A DNA stretch of 11,178 bases from Candidatus Roizmanbacteria bacterium (GCA_026395475.1 JAPLYQ010000019.1:1-11178), one strand, 5' to 3'; positions 1 to 5,996 are shown, counted from the first letter of the stretch. Notes: a model not told the origin generated them from the sequence alone. Translations and numbers: made by a program.

Positions 1-63
1 CTCAATCTCAATAATTACTCCATCAAGACCAATCGTTGTACCGGAGAAGATGCGTGCAAGCAT
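1..63 (-). CDS. yifB: YifB/ComM-family Mg-chelatase-like AAA+ ATPase, N-terminal fragment
   Basis: Only the first 21 codons are in the window; the gene continues past the left edge. Read on the minus strand from an ATG at 63-61, it begins MLARIFSGTTIGLDGVIIEI. This matches the usual start of YifB/ComM proteins (a short Met-Leu-Ala-Arg/Lys opening, then a Ser, then Gly-Leu/Ile-Asp, then a Val/Ile-Glu strand of the Lon-substrate-like domain). ComM is known in naturally competent bacteria as a helicase that promotes branch migration during integration of transformed DNA; the wider family role is less clear. It diverges from the ATP-dependent DNA ligase, which would fit a DNA-related pair, but that link is inference. 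The hexamer TATAAG at 80-75 lies 11 nt before the ATG and may be its -10. The ATPase motifs lie outside the window, so the call rests on the N-terminus alone. Confidence 0.68.
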   Translation of the reverse strand, partial: MLARIFSGTTIGLDGVIIEIE

Positions 64-80
64 ACTTCACTCTACTTATA

Positions 81-110
81 TTGTGTTTTATTGCACAAGG
101 GCTTATAAGC
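81..110. promoter_or_regulatory. Two small inverted repeats in the yifB/ligase divergent intergenic region
   Basis: The 139-bp gap between the divergent yifB and ligase genes holds two neighbouring dyads. One is TTGTG (81-85), an 8-nt spacer, then CACAA (94-98). The other is the perfect 10-bp palindrome GCTTATAAGC (101-110). They lie just upstream of the candidate yifB -10 (80-75, minus strand) and could be repressor-binding sites. Dyads of this size also arise by chance in AT-rich DNA, so the regulatory reading is weak. Confidence 0.22.
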
Positions 111-190
111 CGCAAAGTTATGGATTTGGCAGAATAGAAAAGGAAAATAATAGCAATATAGCTATTTATATTATTCATTCTCAAAATAGA

Positions 191-201
191 TGATATACAA
201 T
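191..201 (+). promoter_or_regulatory. Candidate extended -10 of the DNA ligase gene
   Basis: TGATATACAAT (191-201) gives either TGn + TATACA (hexamer 194-199) or TACAAT (196-201). No good -35 is visible 16-18 nt upstream, as is common for extended -10 promoters. With a start about 7 nt beyond the hexamer, the transcript would begin near 206-208. That is downstream of the ATG at 203 and just before the in-frame ATG at 209, so this element bears directly on which start codon is used. Confidence 0.5.
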
Positions 202-202
202 A

Positions 203-1942
203 ATGCATATGTACTTTTCCCAGTTAGCTGCATATTTTGAACAGATAGAAGGCACGAGGTCTCGTGTTGAGATTACCAAAATCCTCGCAGAACTATTCAA
301 CAAATTAAGTGCTGAGGAAATTGGGCAAACAGTATACCTCCTTCAAGGGCGAGTCGCTCCACTTTTTGAGAAAACGGAGTTTGGTATGGCTGAAAAAACA
401 GTTATCAAATCTATTGTTTCTTCACTTAACATCGATCGGCCTTATTTTGAAAAAGAAAATCATCGCCTAGGAGATGTGGGAAAGACAGTTGAGGAATTTA
501 AAAAGCAATATGTTTCATTTGAAGAACGAGAAATGTCCATTAACGAAGTATTTCTTGATCTTGAGCGACTTGCAAAAGCAAGCGGAGATGGATCAAACGA
601 AATGAAAGTTGGAATTTTAAGTGGACTTGTCAGACAACTTGATAGTAAATCGTGCAGGTATCTTGTTCGCATTCCTCAGGGGATGATGCGACTTGGCTTT
701 TCTGATATGACGATTATTGATGCATATTCTTGGATGCTTGTTGGATCTAAACAATATCGACCAGAAATTGAAGGCGCATATCATGTGCGACCAGATTTAG
801 GATATATTGGAAGATTAATCAAAGAAAAGGGGATAGAAGGAATAAAGAAAGTTACTCCAGAGATTTTTACTCCTATTATTATGATGAGGGCAGAACGACT
901 TTCGTCAGGAGAGGAAATAGTCAAACAAATCGGTACATGTGCAGTAGAACCTAAATATGATGGTTTTCGGCTTCAAATTCATTATAAAAAGAAAACTGGG
1001 GAAGTGAGATTGTACTCTCGTAATCTGGAAGATGTTTCCTTCATGTATCCAGACGTTGTAATGGGAGTGCAGCAAGAAATCAATGCGGAAGACATTATAT
1101 TTGAAGGTGAAGCTCTCGGCTACAATCCGCAAACACATACATTTCTTCCTTTTCAAGAAACGGTTCAACGAAAGAGAAAATATGATATTGAGGAAAAAGC
1201 AAAAGAAATTCCATTGAAACTTTTTGTATTCGAACTTCTTTACTGTAATGGCGTTTCTCATATTAATGATTCATTTACCAAGCGTCGAGAGATTCTAGAA
1301 AAAGTAATAAGCAAAAAAAATATTCCAGAAAAAAACACAACTATTTTAGCGCCTCATGAATTACTTTCAGATGCGAGTATTATTGAGAAAAACTTTGATG
1401 ATGCGGTGGCAGGGGGGCTTGAAGGAATTATCGCAAAGAAATTAGATGGAACATATAAACCAGGTGCCCGAGGGTGGAATTGGATTAAATTTAAAAGAAG
1501 TTATTCATCAAAAATTCATGACACAGTTGACTGTCTCGTTATGGGATATGACGTGGGAAAAGGGAAGAGAACGGGATTTGGTATTGGAGCATTTCTTGTG
1601 GGAGTATATGATGAAAAAGAAGAAACGTTTAAAACAGTTTCAAAAATAGGAACAGGATTGACTGATGATGAATGGCGAGAAATGAAAACACGATGTGACA
1701 AACTACAAACAAAAAAGAAACCACTTGAATATACAATTGATAAAACGATGGAAGTTGATATGTGGGTGATCCCCGGAATTGTGGTTGAGATTAAGGCGGA
1801 TGAAATAACACAGTCTCCTAGTCACACAGCTTTGTATGCACTGCGTTTTCCTCGATTAGTTCGATTTCGAGATGACAAATCAAAAACAGATGTTACAACT
1901 TTTTCCGAAATCTCCGGTTTGTATACCACACAGGAAGCTTAA
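203..1942 (+). CDS. lig: ATP-dependent DNA ligase, archaeal type
   Basis: Seals nicks in duplex DNA through a ligase-AMP intermediate made from ATP. The 579-residue length fits archaeal and eukaryal-type ligases (about 550-610). Residues about 5-220 form an alpha-helical DNA-binding domain. The adenylation domain follows: motif I EPKYDGFR with nucleophile Lys251, motif Ia YSRN at 271-274, a Glu-Gly-Glu at 301-303, motif III FVFELLY at 341-347, motif IV EGIIAKK at 407-413 and motif V WIKFKR at 427-432. A C-terminal OB-fold ends in the usual RFPRLVRFRDDKS signature near 548-560. No truncation or missing catalytic residue is seen. The longest ORF starts at 203, but a promoter-like element placing the transcript start near 206-208 favours the third codon, ATG at 209, which removes only two residues. 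The 3' end overlaps a convergent glycosyltransferase by 50 nt. Bacteria normally use NAD-dependent LigA for replication, so this enzyme may serve repair or be an additional ligase; that role is inference. Confidence 0.95.
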   Translation: MHMYFSQLAAYFEQIEGTRSRVEITKILAELFNKLSAEEIGQTVYLLQGRVAPLFEKTEFGMAEKTVIKSIVSSLNIDRPYFEKENHRLGDVGKTVEEFKKQYVSFEEREMSINEVFLDLERLAKASGDGSNEMKVGILSGLVRQLDSKSCRYLVRIPQGMMRLGFSDMTIIDAYSWMLVGSKQYRPEIEGAYHVRPDLGYIGRLIKEKGIEGIKKVTPEIFTPIIMMRAERLSSGEEIVKQIGTCAVEPKYDGFRLQIHYKKKTGEVRLYSRNLEDVSFMYPDVVMGVQQEINAEDIIFEGEALGYNPQTHTFLPFQETVQRKRKYDIEEKAKEIPLKLFVFELLYCNGVSHINDSFTKRREILEKVISKKNIPEKNTTILAPHELLSDASIIEKNFDDAVAGGLEGIIAKKLDGTYKPGARGWNWIKFKRSYSSKIHDTVDCLVMGYDVGKGKRTGFGIGAFLVGVYDEKEETFKTVSKIGTGLTDDEWREMKTRCDKLQTKKKPLEYTIDKTMEVDMWVIPGIVVEIKADEITQSPSHTALYALRFPRLVRFRDDKSKTDVTTFSEISGLYTTQEA

Positions 1943-2642
1943 ATCCCCTTTTTAATTCGATTATTGTTTTATCATGATAGAGAAGTGTCTTCATAAATCT
2001 TTGTGGATATTCACTGAAAAAAGAATAGGGGTTTTTTCTCATTCTTCTACTGGATGTTCCAACAATCATAATATTGTCTCTTTTTATTCTTCCTCCCACT
2101 TCTTGGATATGGTAGGCGAGGTCAATATCTTCGTGAACGAGTTTGTCATTTAAACAAACTTTGTTTTTTACTTTTTCCCATATTTCTTTTGTGATAATCA
2201 TGTTTGGCCCAACAAGTGTTTCTCCACCACGATGAATTGGCTTCATCATATCAAGGTAGGCACGAGCAATAAGGGAACTTTTTATAGGTGCATCATAAAA
2301 CATAATTGGTCCGGTGAGGGCGTCGATATGATAGCGTGCAAAATTACGATGAACCCGTGAGATCCAATTTGGAGGGAGTTTAGTATCTGCATCACAGCGA
2401 GCTATGAGGTCATATTGAGCTTCATTAAATCCTGTATTGCGTGCAGCAATCATTCCTTGTGTGACTTCATTAACGACACGAACAAAAGGATACTTTTCGA
2501 CAATGGAAAGTGTTTTATCTGTTGAGTTGTTATTTACCACAATAACTTCATCAGGTTTGATTTTTTGTGTTTGAATACTGTCAAGACATCCGGCAATATA
2601 TTTTTCCTCATTATATGCTGGAATAACTAAGGATATTTTCAT
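1893..2642 (-). CDS. Glycosyltransferase family 2 protein (first of a divergent pair)
   Basis: Predicted to transfer a sugar from a nucleotide-activated donor; donor and acceptor are unknown. It is 249 residues and consists of one GT-A domain. The N-terminus SLVIPAYNEEKYI (4-16) is the classic GT2 nucleotide-binding strand, followed by VVNNNSTDKT (35-44). The metal-binding DxD is D84-A-D86 within ARCDADTKLP. The acceptor-side acidic motif is HEDIDLAYHI (170-179), with Glu171-Asp172 the likely catalytic-base region. I see no membrane-spanning segment, so it is probably cytosolic or peripherally membrane-bound through its basic C-terminus (NRRFRKKL). The ATG at 2642 is preceded by a strong extended -10 only 6 nt away and no Shine-Dalgarno. 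It diverges from another GT2, with a DUF2298 membrane protein further on, suggesting a cell-surface polysaccharide or glycolipid role (inference). Its last 16 codons and stop lie inside the 3' end of the convergent ligase gene. Confidence 0.9.
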   Translation of the reverse strand: MKISLVIPAYNEEKYIAGCLDSIQTQKIKPDEVIVVNNNSTDKTLSIVEKYPFVRVVNEVTQGMIAARNTGFNEAQYDLIARCDADTKLPPNWISRVHRNFARYHIDALTGPIMFYDAPIKSSLIARAYLDMMKPIHRGGETLVGPNMIITKEIWEKVKNKVCLNDKLVHEDIDLAYHIQEVGGRIKRDNIMIVGTSSRRMRKNPYSFFSEYPQRFMKTLLYHDKTIIELKRGFKLPVWYTNRRFRKKL

Positions 2643-2648
2643 ATATAT

Positions 2649-2657
2649 ATTCTAGCA
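2649..2657 (-). promoter_or_regulatory. Extended -10 promoter of the minus-strand GT2 gene
   Basis: On the minus strand the sequence reads TGCTAGAAT, a TGn + TAGAAT extended -10, with the hexamer at 2654-2649. Six nt (2648-2643) separate it from the ATG at 2642, so the expected transcript start falls on the A of the start codon and the mRNA would be leaderless. The same nine bases with the same 6-nt spacing occur before the coiled-coil gene at 10026. Confidence 0.6.
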
Positions 2658-2659
2658 GA

Positions 2660-2668
2660 TGATATAAT
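2660..2668 (+). promoter_or_regulatory. Extended -10 promoter of the plus-strand GT2 gene
   Basis: TGATATAAT (2660-2668) is a perfect TGn + TATAAT extended -10. The expected start is near 2675, four nt before the ATG at 2679. AAGGA at 2669-2673 looks like a Shine-Dalgarno at suitable spacing, but would be wholly or mostly upstream of the predicted transcript start. The element is back to back with the minus-strand -10 at 2649-2654, only 8 bp between hexamers. Confidence 0.6.
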
Positions 2669-2678
2669 AAGGACCGAT

Positions 2679-3506
2679 ATGAAGCCATTTTTCAGTATTA
2701 TCATCCCCACCTTAAACGAAGAAAAATTTGTGGGGAGAGTTCTTACAGATATAGCATCTCAAACATTCACCGATTTTGAAGTGGTAGTTGTTGACGGCTC
2801 TTCTACAGATAAAACAAGATTCGTGGCAAAGTCTTTCTCTCGTTTTTACAAGGTTAATGTGCTTAAAGTTACAAAGCGCAATGTATCTTTTCAACGAAAT
2901 AGCGGTGCTTCCAAGGCTAAAGGCTCATATCTGGTATTTTTGGATGCCGATTCTCACATAAAAAAGAATTTTCTGAATAAACTTTCCATTTTTATTCGGA
3001 AATATAAAGGATTGGTTTTCATACCTGCTATATATTCGGAAAAAAAAGATGTACAGATGCAAATGATGTTTGACATCATCAACACCACTATTAAAATTTC
3101 ACAAAACTTAGCAAAACCTTTTTCCTCAGGTGGGAATATGATTGTTGAAAAAAACTTTTTTCACTTAATTGGAGGATTTGCAGAAGACGTATTCATGTCA
3201 GAAGATCATCAACTCATCCAGACTGCCTATCGATTTGGGGTTCATGCTCGTTTTCTTGACTCAATCCAAGTAGCATTTTCATTAAGACGAATGGAAAGAG
3301 AAGGGAAACTTAAATTGTTATATAAAACAGTAGTGAATACTATTCATTTCATATCAAACGGTAAGGTTGAAAAACACATTATTGAATACGAGATGGGAGG
3401 GCATCTTTATCACAAACAAAAAAATAGTCCATTTACTCTCGAAAAGATATTAAACATGCCAGTTAAACAGATACAACTTCTTTTGAAACAGCTTTTAAGC
3501 GACTAA
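2679..3506 (+). CDS. Glycosyltransferase family 2 protein (second of the divergent pair)
   Basis: A 275-residue GT-A-fold enzyme predicted to transfer a sugar from a nucleotide donor; the specific reaction is not readable from sequence. It opens with FSIIIPTLNEEKFVGRVL (5-22), followed by VVVDGSSTDKT (36-46). FQRNSGASKAKGSYLVFLDAD (71-91) contains the conserved Arg-Asn before the DxD at D89-A-D91. GGNMIVEKNFFHLIGGF (151-167) and the SEDHQL acidic motif (174-179) are typical of the acceptor side. The C-terminal 70 residues are basic and amphipathic (for example KLKLLYKTVVNTIHFI, 210-225), which suggests peripheral membrane contact, but no clear transmembrane helix is present. It is only distantly similar to the neighbouring divergent GT2, so the pair does not look like a recent duplication. 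It is probably monocistronic: the gene is followed by a 158-nt intergenic region and a new promoter. Confidence 0.9.
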   Translation: MKPFFSIIIPTLNEEKFVGRVLTDIASQTFTDFEVVVVDGSSTDKTRFVAKSFSRFYKVNVLKVTKRNVSFQRNSGASKAKGSYLVFLDADSHIKKNFLNKLSIFIRKYKGLVFIPAIYSEKKDVQMQMMFDIINTTIKISQNLAKPFSSGGNMIVEKNFFHLIGGFAEDVFMSEDHQLIQTAYRFGVHARFLDSIQVAFSLRRMEREGKLKLLYKTVVNTIHFISNGKVEKHIIEYEMGGHLYHKQKNSPFTLEKILNMPVKQIQLLLKQLLSD

Positions 3507-3512
3507 TCTAAG

Positions 3513-3542
3513 TTATCCACCTTCACTATCTTTTTATCCACA
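3513..3542 (+). other. Two DnaA-box-like 9-mers upstream of an AT-rich tract
   Basis: TTATCCACC (3513-3521) and TTATCCACA (3534-3542) lie in the same orientation, 21 bp apart (two helical turns). The second is a perfect match to the classical DnaA-box consensus TTATNCACA and the first differs only at the last base. They sit just after the GT2 stop codon and are followed by a strongly AT-rich stretch (about 3543-3625) that contains the perfect palindrome TGATATATCA (3557-3566). This could be a DnaA-responsive regulatory site, a DnaA-titration site or part of a replication origin. Two boxes and no dnaA or dnaN gene in view are not enough to call an origin. Confidence 0.4.
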
Positions 3543-3597
3543 TTTTTAGTTTAGGCTGATATATCAATGTTATATTGACATATAAAAATATAGGATA

Positions 3598-3620
3598 ACT
3601 CATAGTAATTGAGTATTTTT
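3598..3620 (+). terminator. Weak hairpin plus T-run downstream of the GT2 gene
   Basis: ACTCA (3598-3602) and TGAGT (3610-3614) form a 5-bp stem with a 7-nt loop, followed by ATTTTT. It lies about 90 nt after the GT2 stop and just before the next promoter, where a terminator would be expected. The stem is short and AT-rich, so it would be a poor intrinsic terminator. Confidence 0.25.
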
Positions 3621-3629
3621 CTATAGGAC

Positions 3630-3658
3630 TTGACAGATGGTTTTACATTCTGTACACT
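3630..3658 (+). promoter_or_regulatory. Textbook sigma70-type promoter for the 47-codon ORF
   Basis: A perfect -35 TTGACA (3630-3635), a 17-bp spacer, and -10 TACACT (3653-3658) directly preceded by TG. This is the only clear -35/-10 pair in the window; most other promoters here show only a -10. The expected start is about 3665, which is exactly the A of an ATG opening a 47-codon ORF. Six nt separate the -10 from that ATG, the same spacing as at 2642 and 10026. Confidence 0.7.
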
Positions 3659-3664
3659 CACTTT

Positions 3665-3808
3665 ATGAAGATTTCTATTCGGTATAAACAGCTACCAAAA
3701 TTGGAAACATATAGTCTTGGAAAAGAGATGTTGGATTTTGCTAACTTTCAATTTAAAAGCTTAGTAAAGAAGAATTTAGGAGTGCCTGTGAAGACGTTCC
3801 GATTGTAA
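3665..3808 (+). CDS. Small protein of 47 residues, unknown function (or small RNA)
   Basis: I do not recognise this protein. It begins MKISIRYKQLPKLETYSLGK and ends in VPVKTFRL, followed by TAA. It is basic (many Lys, few acidic residues), has no transmembrane helix, signal peptide or cysteine, and could form a short helix across 19-36 (GKEMLDFANFQFKSLVKK) before a basic tail. The case for a real gene is context: the window's best promoter (3630-3658) puts the transcript start on its ATG, and the stop is followed by a strong plus-strand terminator at 3892-3919, making a self-contained unit of roughly 255 nt. There is no Shine-Dalgarno, as expected for a leaderless mRNA. The alternative is a non-coding RNA of the same extent, since the transcript also contains the long hairpin at 3822-3868. 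Conservation of the reading frame in relatives would decide. Confidence 0.55.
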   Translation: MKISIRYKQLPKLETYSLGKEMLDFANFQFKSLVKKNLGVPVKTFRL

Positions 3809-3811
3809 GCC

Positions 3812-3868
3812 AAAAAAAAAGGAGCATCACTACCGCTCGTATGTAGGGGACGACGAGTAGTAATGCTC
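3812..3868 (-). terminator. Intrinsic terminator of the DUF2298 gene
   Basis: On the minus strand a 12-bp stem (3868-3857 with 3833-3822) has one G-U wobble. It continues into a 4-bp inner stem (3856-3853 with 3840-3837) and is followed, after one C, by nine T (3820-3812). It starts 42 nt beyond the DUF2298 stop codon. Read on the plus strand, the wobble becomes a C-A mismatch and no T-run follows, so the terminator is directional. Its T-run ends 4 nt from the stop codon of the convergent 47-codon ORF. Confidence 0.85.
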
Positions 3869-3891
3869 AGTCAATACGTTATCACACCTTT

Positions 3892-3919
3892 ATAGCCTTG
3901 TCAAGAAGGCTATCTTTTT
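3892..3919 (+). terminator. Intrinsic terminator of the plus-strand small transcript
   Basis: A perfect 8-bp stem, ATAGCCTT (3892-3899) with AAGGCTAT (3906-3913), encloses a 6-nt loop and is followed by CTTTTT (3914-3919). The opposite strand has no T-run after the stem. It would end transcripts of the 47-codon ORF about 110 nt past its stop. The 3' arm overlaps the stop codon of the convergent DUF2298 gene (3912-3910), so the opposing mRNAs share roughly 100 nt of complementary 3' sequence. Confidence 0.75.
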
Positions 3920-5991
3920 AGTTGATACAGAGCCCCAAACCCATTACTTGATTCAAATATTTTTTTACCTAGATTGAGGAACTTGGCTTCCTGAAGCTCT
4001 TTGTATTTTTGTCTTTCTAATGAGGACACGATAACATACGAAATATCATACTTCTTAATAAGTCTTTTCGTCATATCTAAATCTTTTGATTCATAAAGAG
4101 CATTCACATCAGGAATGCGCTTCCCTACAGCATCTGCGCTCCCTCTCCAGAGCCATTCATGCACCCACCATCCGGCAACTGTTGGGAGACCTGTGTAGGC
4201 GCTCACATGATTAAAATCAGTATACGAATCACCTTGTGCTTCAAGGATAACTGGTTGGCCTGTAATATGTTTATTTAAATAGGTAATTATTTCTTGTGTA
4301 TCTGCATTTTGTGCTGAGAGCCATCGTGCACCATTCAGTTGTGGAATTTTATCTAAGGCACCATAATATGAGGGAGCTGCATAAAACATATAAATTCCCA
4401 CAAAAAGAAAGGGAATAATCCAGAATATTTTTTTTATTATCTTATAACGAGAATTTGTACGAGATATAACAAAGTATGTATAGGTAGAAGCAATACTCAT
4501 CATCATAAATGCTTGATATCCCATTTTAAACATGGTGTTGGCTCGAAAATGTGTGGGATAGATATCTTTTATGTAAAAAAATTCTGGAATGAGAATGAGA
4601 AATATTCCAAATGAAAAGAGAATAAAAATATAATCATCGGTCAAATGTTCTTTGTACTGCTCAGCTGCCTTTCCCCATATAAAGAGTAGGAAGGAAATAA
4701 AGAAAAATCCCCATAAGACAAAAAGCATCCATAGTTCATCTGGTTGACAATTTCCCTTTTCAAATATAAAAGGTCCAATTTTTCCGATATCAACAAGGAA
4801 TGATGGACTACAATTCATCCCTATTGCAGTAACAAATGGCTTAAAGTGAATAGAAAAGGGAAGCGAAAAAGCGAAAAAAGAAACAAGAAGAACTGCCGCA
4901 TGTATGATGAATTGTTTGGAAAAATTAAACATAATAAGCAAGAAGACCATGGTCAATAAGAGATAAATAGGTCCATCAAACGCATTGGTCATATAGTGAA
5001 TTGCACACATAAAACCGATAACAGTGGTAAAAAAGTAAGGATTTATGAGAACTGAATGTTTTTTATCATTTTTATGAGTAAAAAAGATAAAGAGAATTGC
5101 CAAGGTAAGGAGCACAAAAAGAATGTCAAAAACATGTCCATGCAGGTCTGCAACAACATATGAGTATGATGGGAACTCATGGATGGTAAATGGAATAAAT
5201 CGAGTAGCATTTGGGTACCAATATTTTGCCGGATTGTATCCTGAGAGGACTTCCCAAAAAGGAATTGGTTTTTCTGCAGGATAACCTGAAGTAAATAAAT
5301 AAATAGTATGCAAATTTCCTCCAAAATTGAGAATCCATGATCCAAGAAGACCAAAAAATACTGCAAGGCGCAACTTTTTACCAAATGAAAACACAATTTG
5401 CGTTACAAGTGAAAATGTTGTCACCATCGATTGTGCAAAAATAGTTGAGAGGAGGAGATTATATCCAACTTCTGGAAGAACACCACTAAGGCGTATTTGA
5501 ATTGCACCAGCTAAATGACCAAAGTAATAATAGTTGATGGGGAGTTTTGAATACCATATATCAAGGGGAGGAAAATATGTAGTTCGTAAAATTGACTGCA
5601 TAAAACCAAAATCCATAAATTTTTCTAAGCCATGAATAGAGGGTTCTTGACCTCGAACATAGGTCCAAAAGAAGAGAGATGTGAGAAAAAATAACTCTTC
5701 AAAAATGATAATTCGCCATGGAGTTTTTTTAGTCTCTGTTTTGTGTAGAACAGTTCCAACAACTAATGCAACGCAGAGGAGTACAACAAGAGTGGTTAGG
5801 GTGAATGGCGCAATATGGAGATTCCCAAGAAGAAACACGCCATAACTAAGAAGAAGAATCCCAATTGTTTTAGAAAATGCATATCCTTGATCAAAGAAAG
5901 AAGAAAACAATTTTTTTGTGATACCAAAAAAAATAACCCCTATACACAAAAGGGCAAAATACCACTGCAATGTTAGAGATATCCATTCCAT
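3910..5991 (-). CDS. DUF2298 polytopic membrane protein (Chlor_Arch_YYY type)
   Basis: A 693-residue integral membrane protein with roughly a dozen hydrophobic segments (the first near 10-27, the last near 521-540), followed by a soluble C-terminal domain (about 545-693) likely outside the membrane. Family marks are clear: the YYY motif NYYYFGHL (153-160), HEFPSYSYVVADLHGHVFD (271-289), FRANTMFKMGYQAFM (482-496) and the C-terminal AGWWVHEWLWRG (606-617). The conserved His/Asp/Glu residues beside membrane segments and the overall plan resemble GT-C lipid-linked glycosyltransferases, so a sugar-transfer role in envelope glycan assembly is plausible; the biochemical function is not established to my knowledge. 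The nearby GT2 genes support that idea weakly. The ATG at 5991 has a TATAAT 8 nt upstream and no Shine-Dalgarno. The gene ends in TAG within the opposing terminator and has its own terminator at 3868-3812. It appears complete. Confidence 0.9.
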   Translation of the reverse strand: MEWISLTLQWYFALLCIGVIFFGITKKLFSSFFDQGYAFSKTIGILLLSYGVFLLGNLHIAPFTLTTLVVLLCVALVVGTVLHKTETKKTPWRIIIFEELFFLTSLFFWTYVRGQEPSIHGLEKFMDFGFMQSILRTTYFPPLDIWYSKLPINYYYFGHLAGAIQIRLSGVLPEVGYNLLLSTIFAQSMVTTFSLVTQIVFSFGKKLRLAVFFGLLGSWILNFGGNLHTIYLFTSGYPAEKPIPFWEVLSGYNPAKYWYPNATRFIPFTIHEFPSYSYVVADLHGHVFDILFVLLTLAILFIFFTHKNDKKHSVLINPYFFTTVIGFMCAIHYMTNAFDGPIYLLLTMVFLLIMFNFSKQFIIHAAVLLVSFFAFSLPFSIHFKPFVTAIGMNCSPSFLVDIGKIGPFIFEKGNCQPDELWMLFVLWGFFFISFLLFIWGKAAEQYKEHLTDDYIFILFSFGIFLILIPEFFYIKDIYPTHFRANTMFKMGYQAFMMMSIASTYTYFVISRTNSRYKIIKKIFWIIPFLFVGIYMFYAAPSYYGALDKIPQLNGARWLSAQNADTQEIITYLNKHITGQPVILEAQGDSYTDFNHVSAYTGLPTVAGWWVHEWLWRGSADAVGKRIPDVNALYESKDLDMTKRLIKKYDISYVIVSSLERQKYKELQEAKFLNLGKKIFESSNGFGALYQLKR

Positions 5992-5996
5992 AGTAG

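Noticed and set aside
905..1261. 118-codon open frame antisense to the ligase
   Set aside because: It lies wholly inside the adenylation domain of a clear gene, its translation is Phe/Lys-rich low-complexity sequence, and no promoter geometry like that of the real genes is present.
2002..2010. TGTGGATAT, a near match to an inverted DnaA box
   Set aside because: It is a single copy, mismatched at the last base, and inside the glycosyltransferase coding sequence.
2669..2673. AAGGA as a Shine-Dalgarno for the plus-strand GT2
   Set aside because: Spacing to the ATG is acceptable, but the extended -10 immediately upstream predicts a transcript start near 2675, after this motif. It is kept only as an alternative.
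5043..5396. 117-codon frame on the same strand as DUF2298 but in another frame
   Set aside because: The DUF2298 frame is continuous through this stretch with conserved family motifs on both sides, so this is neither a frameshift nor a nested gene.
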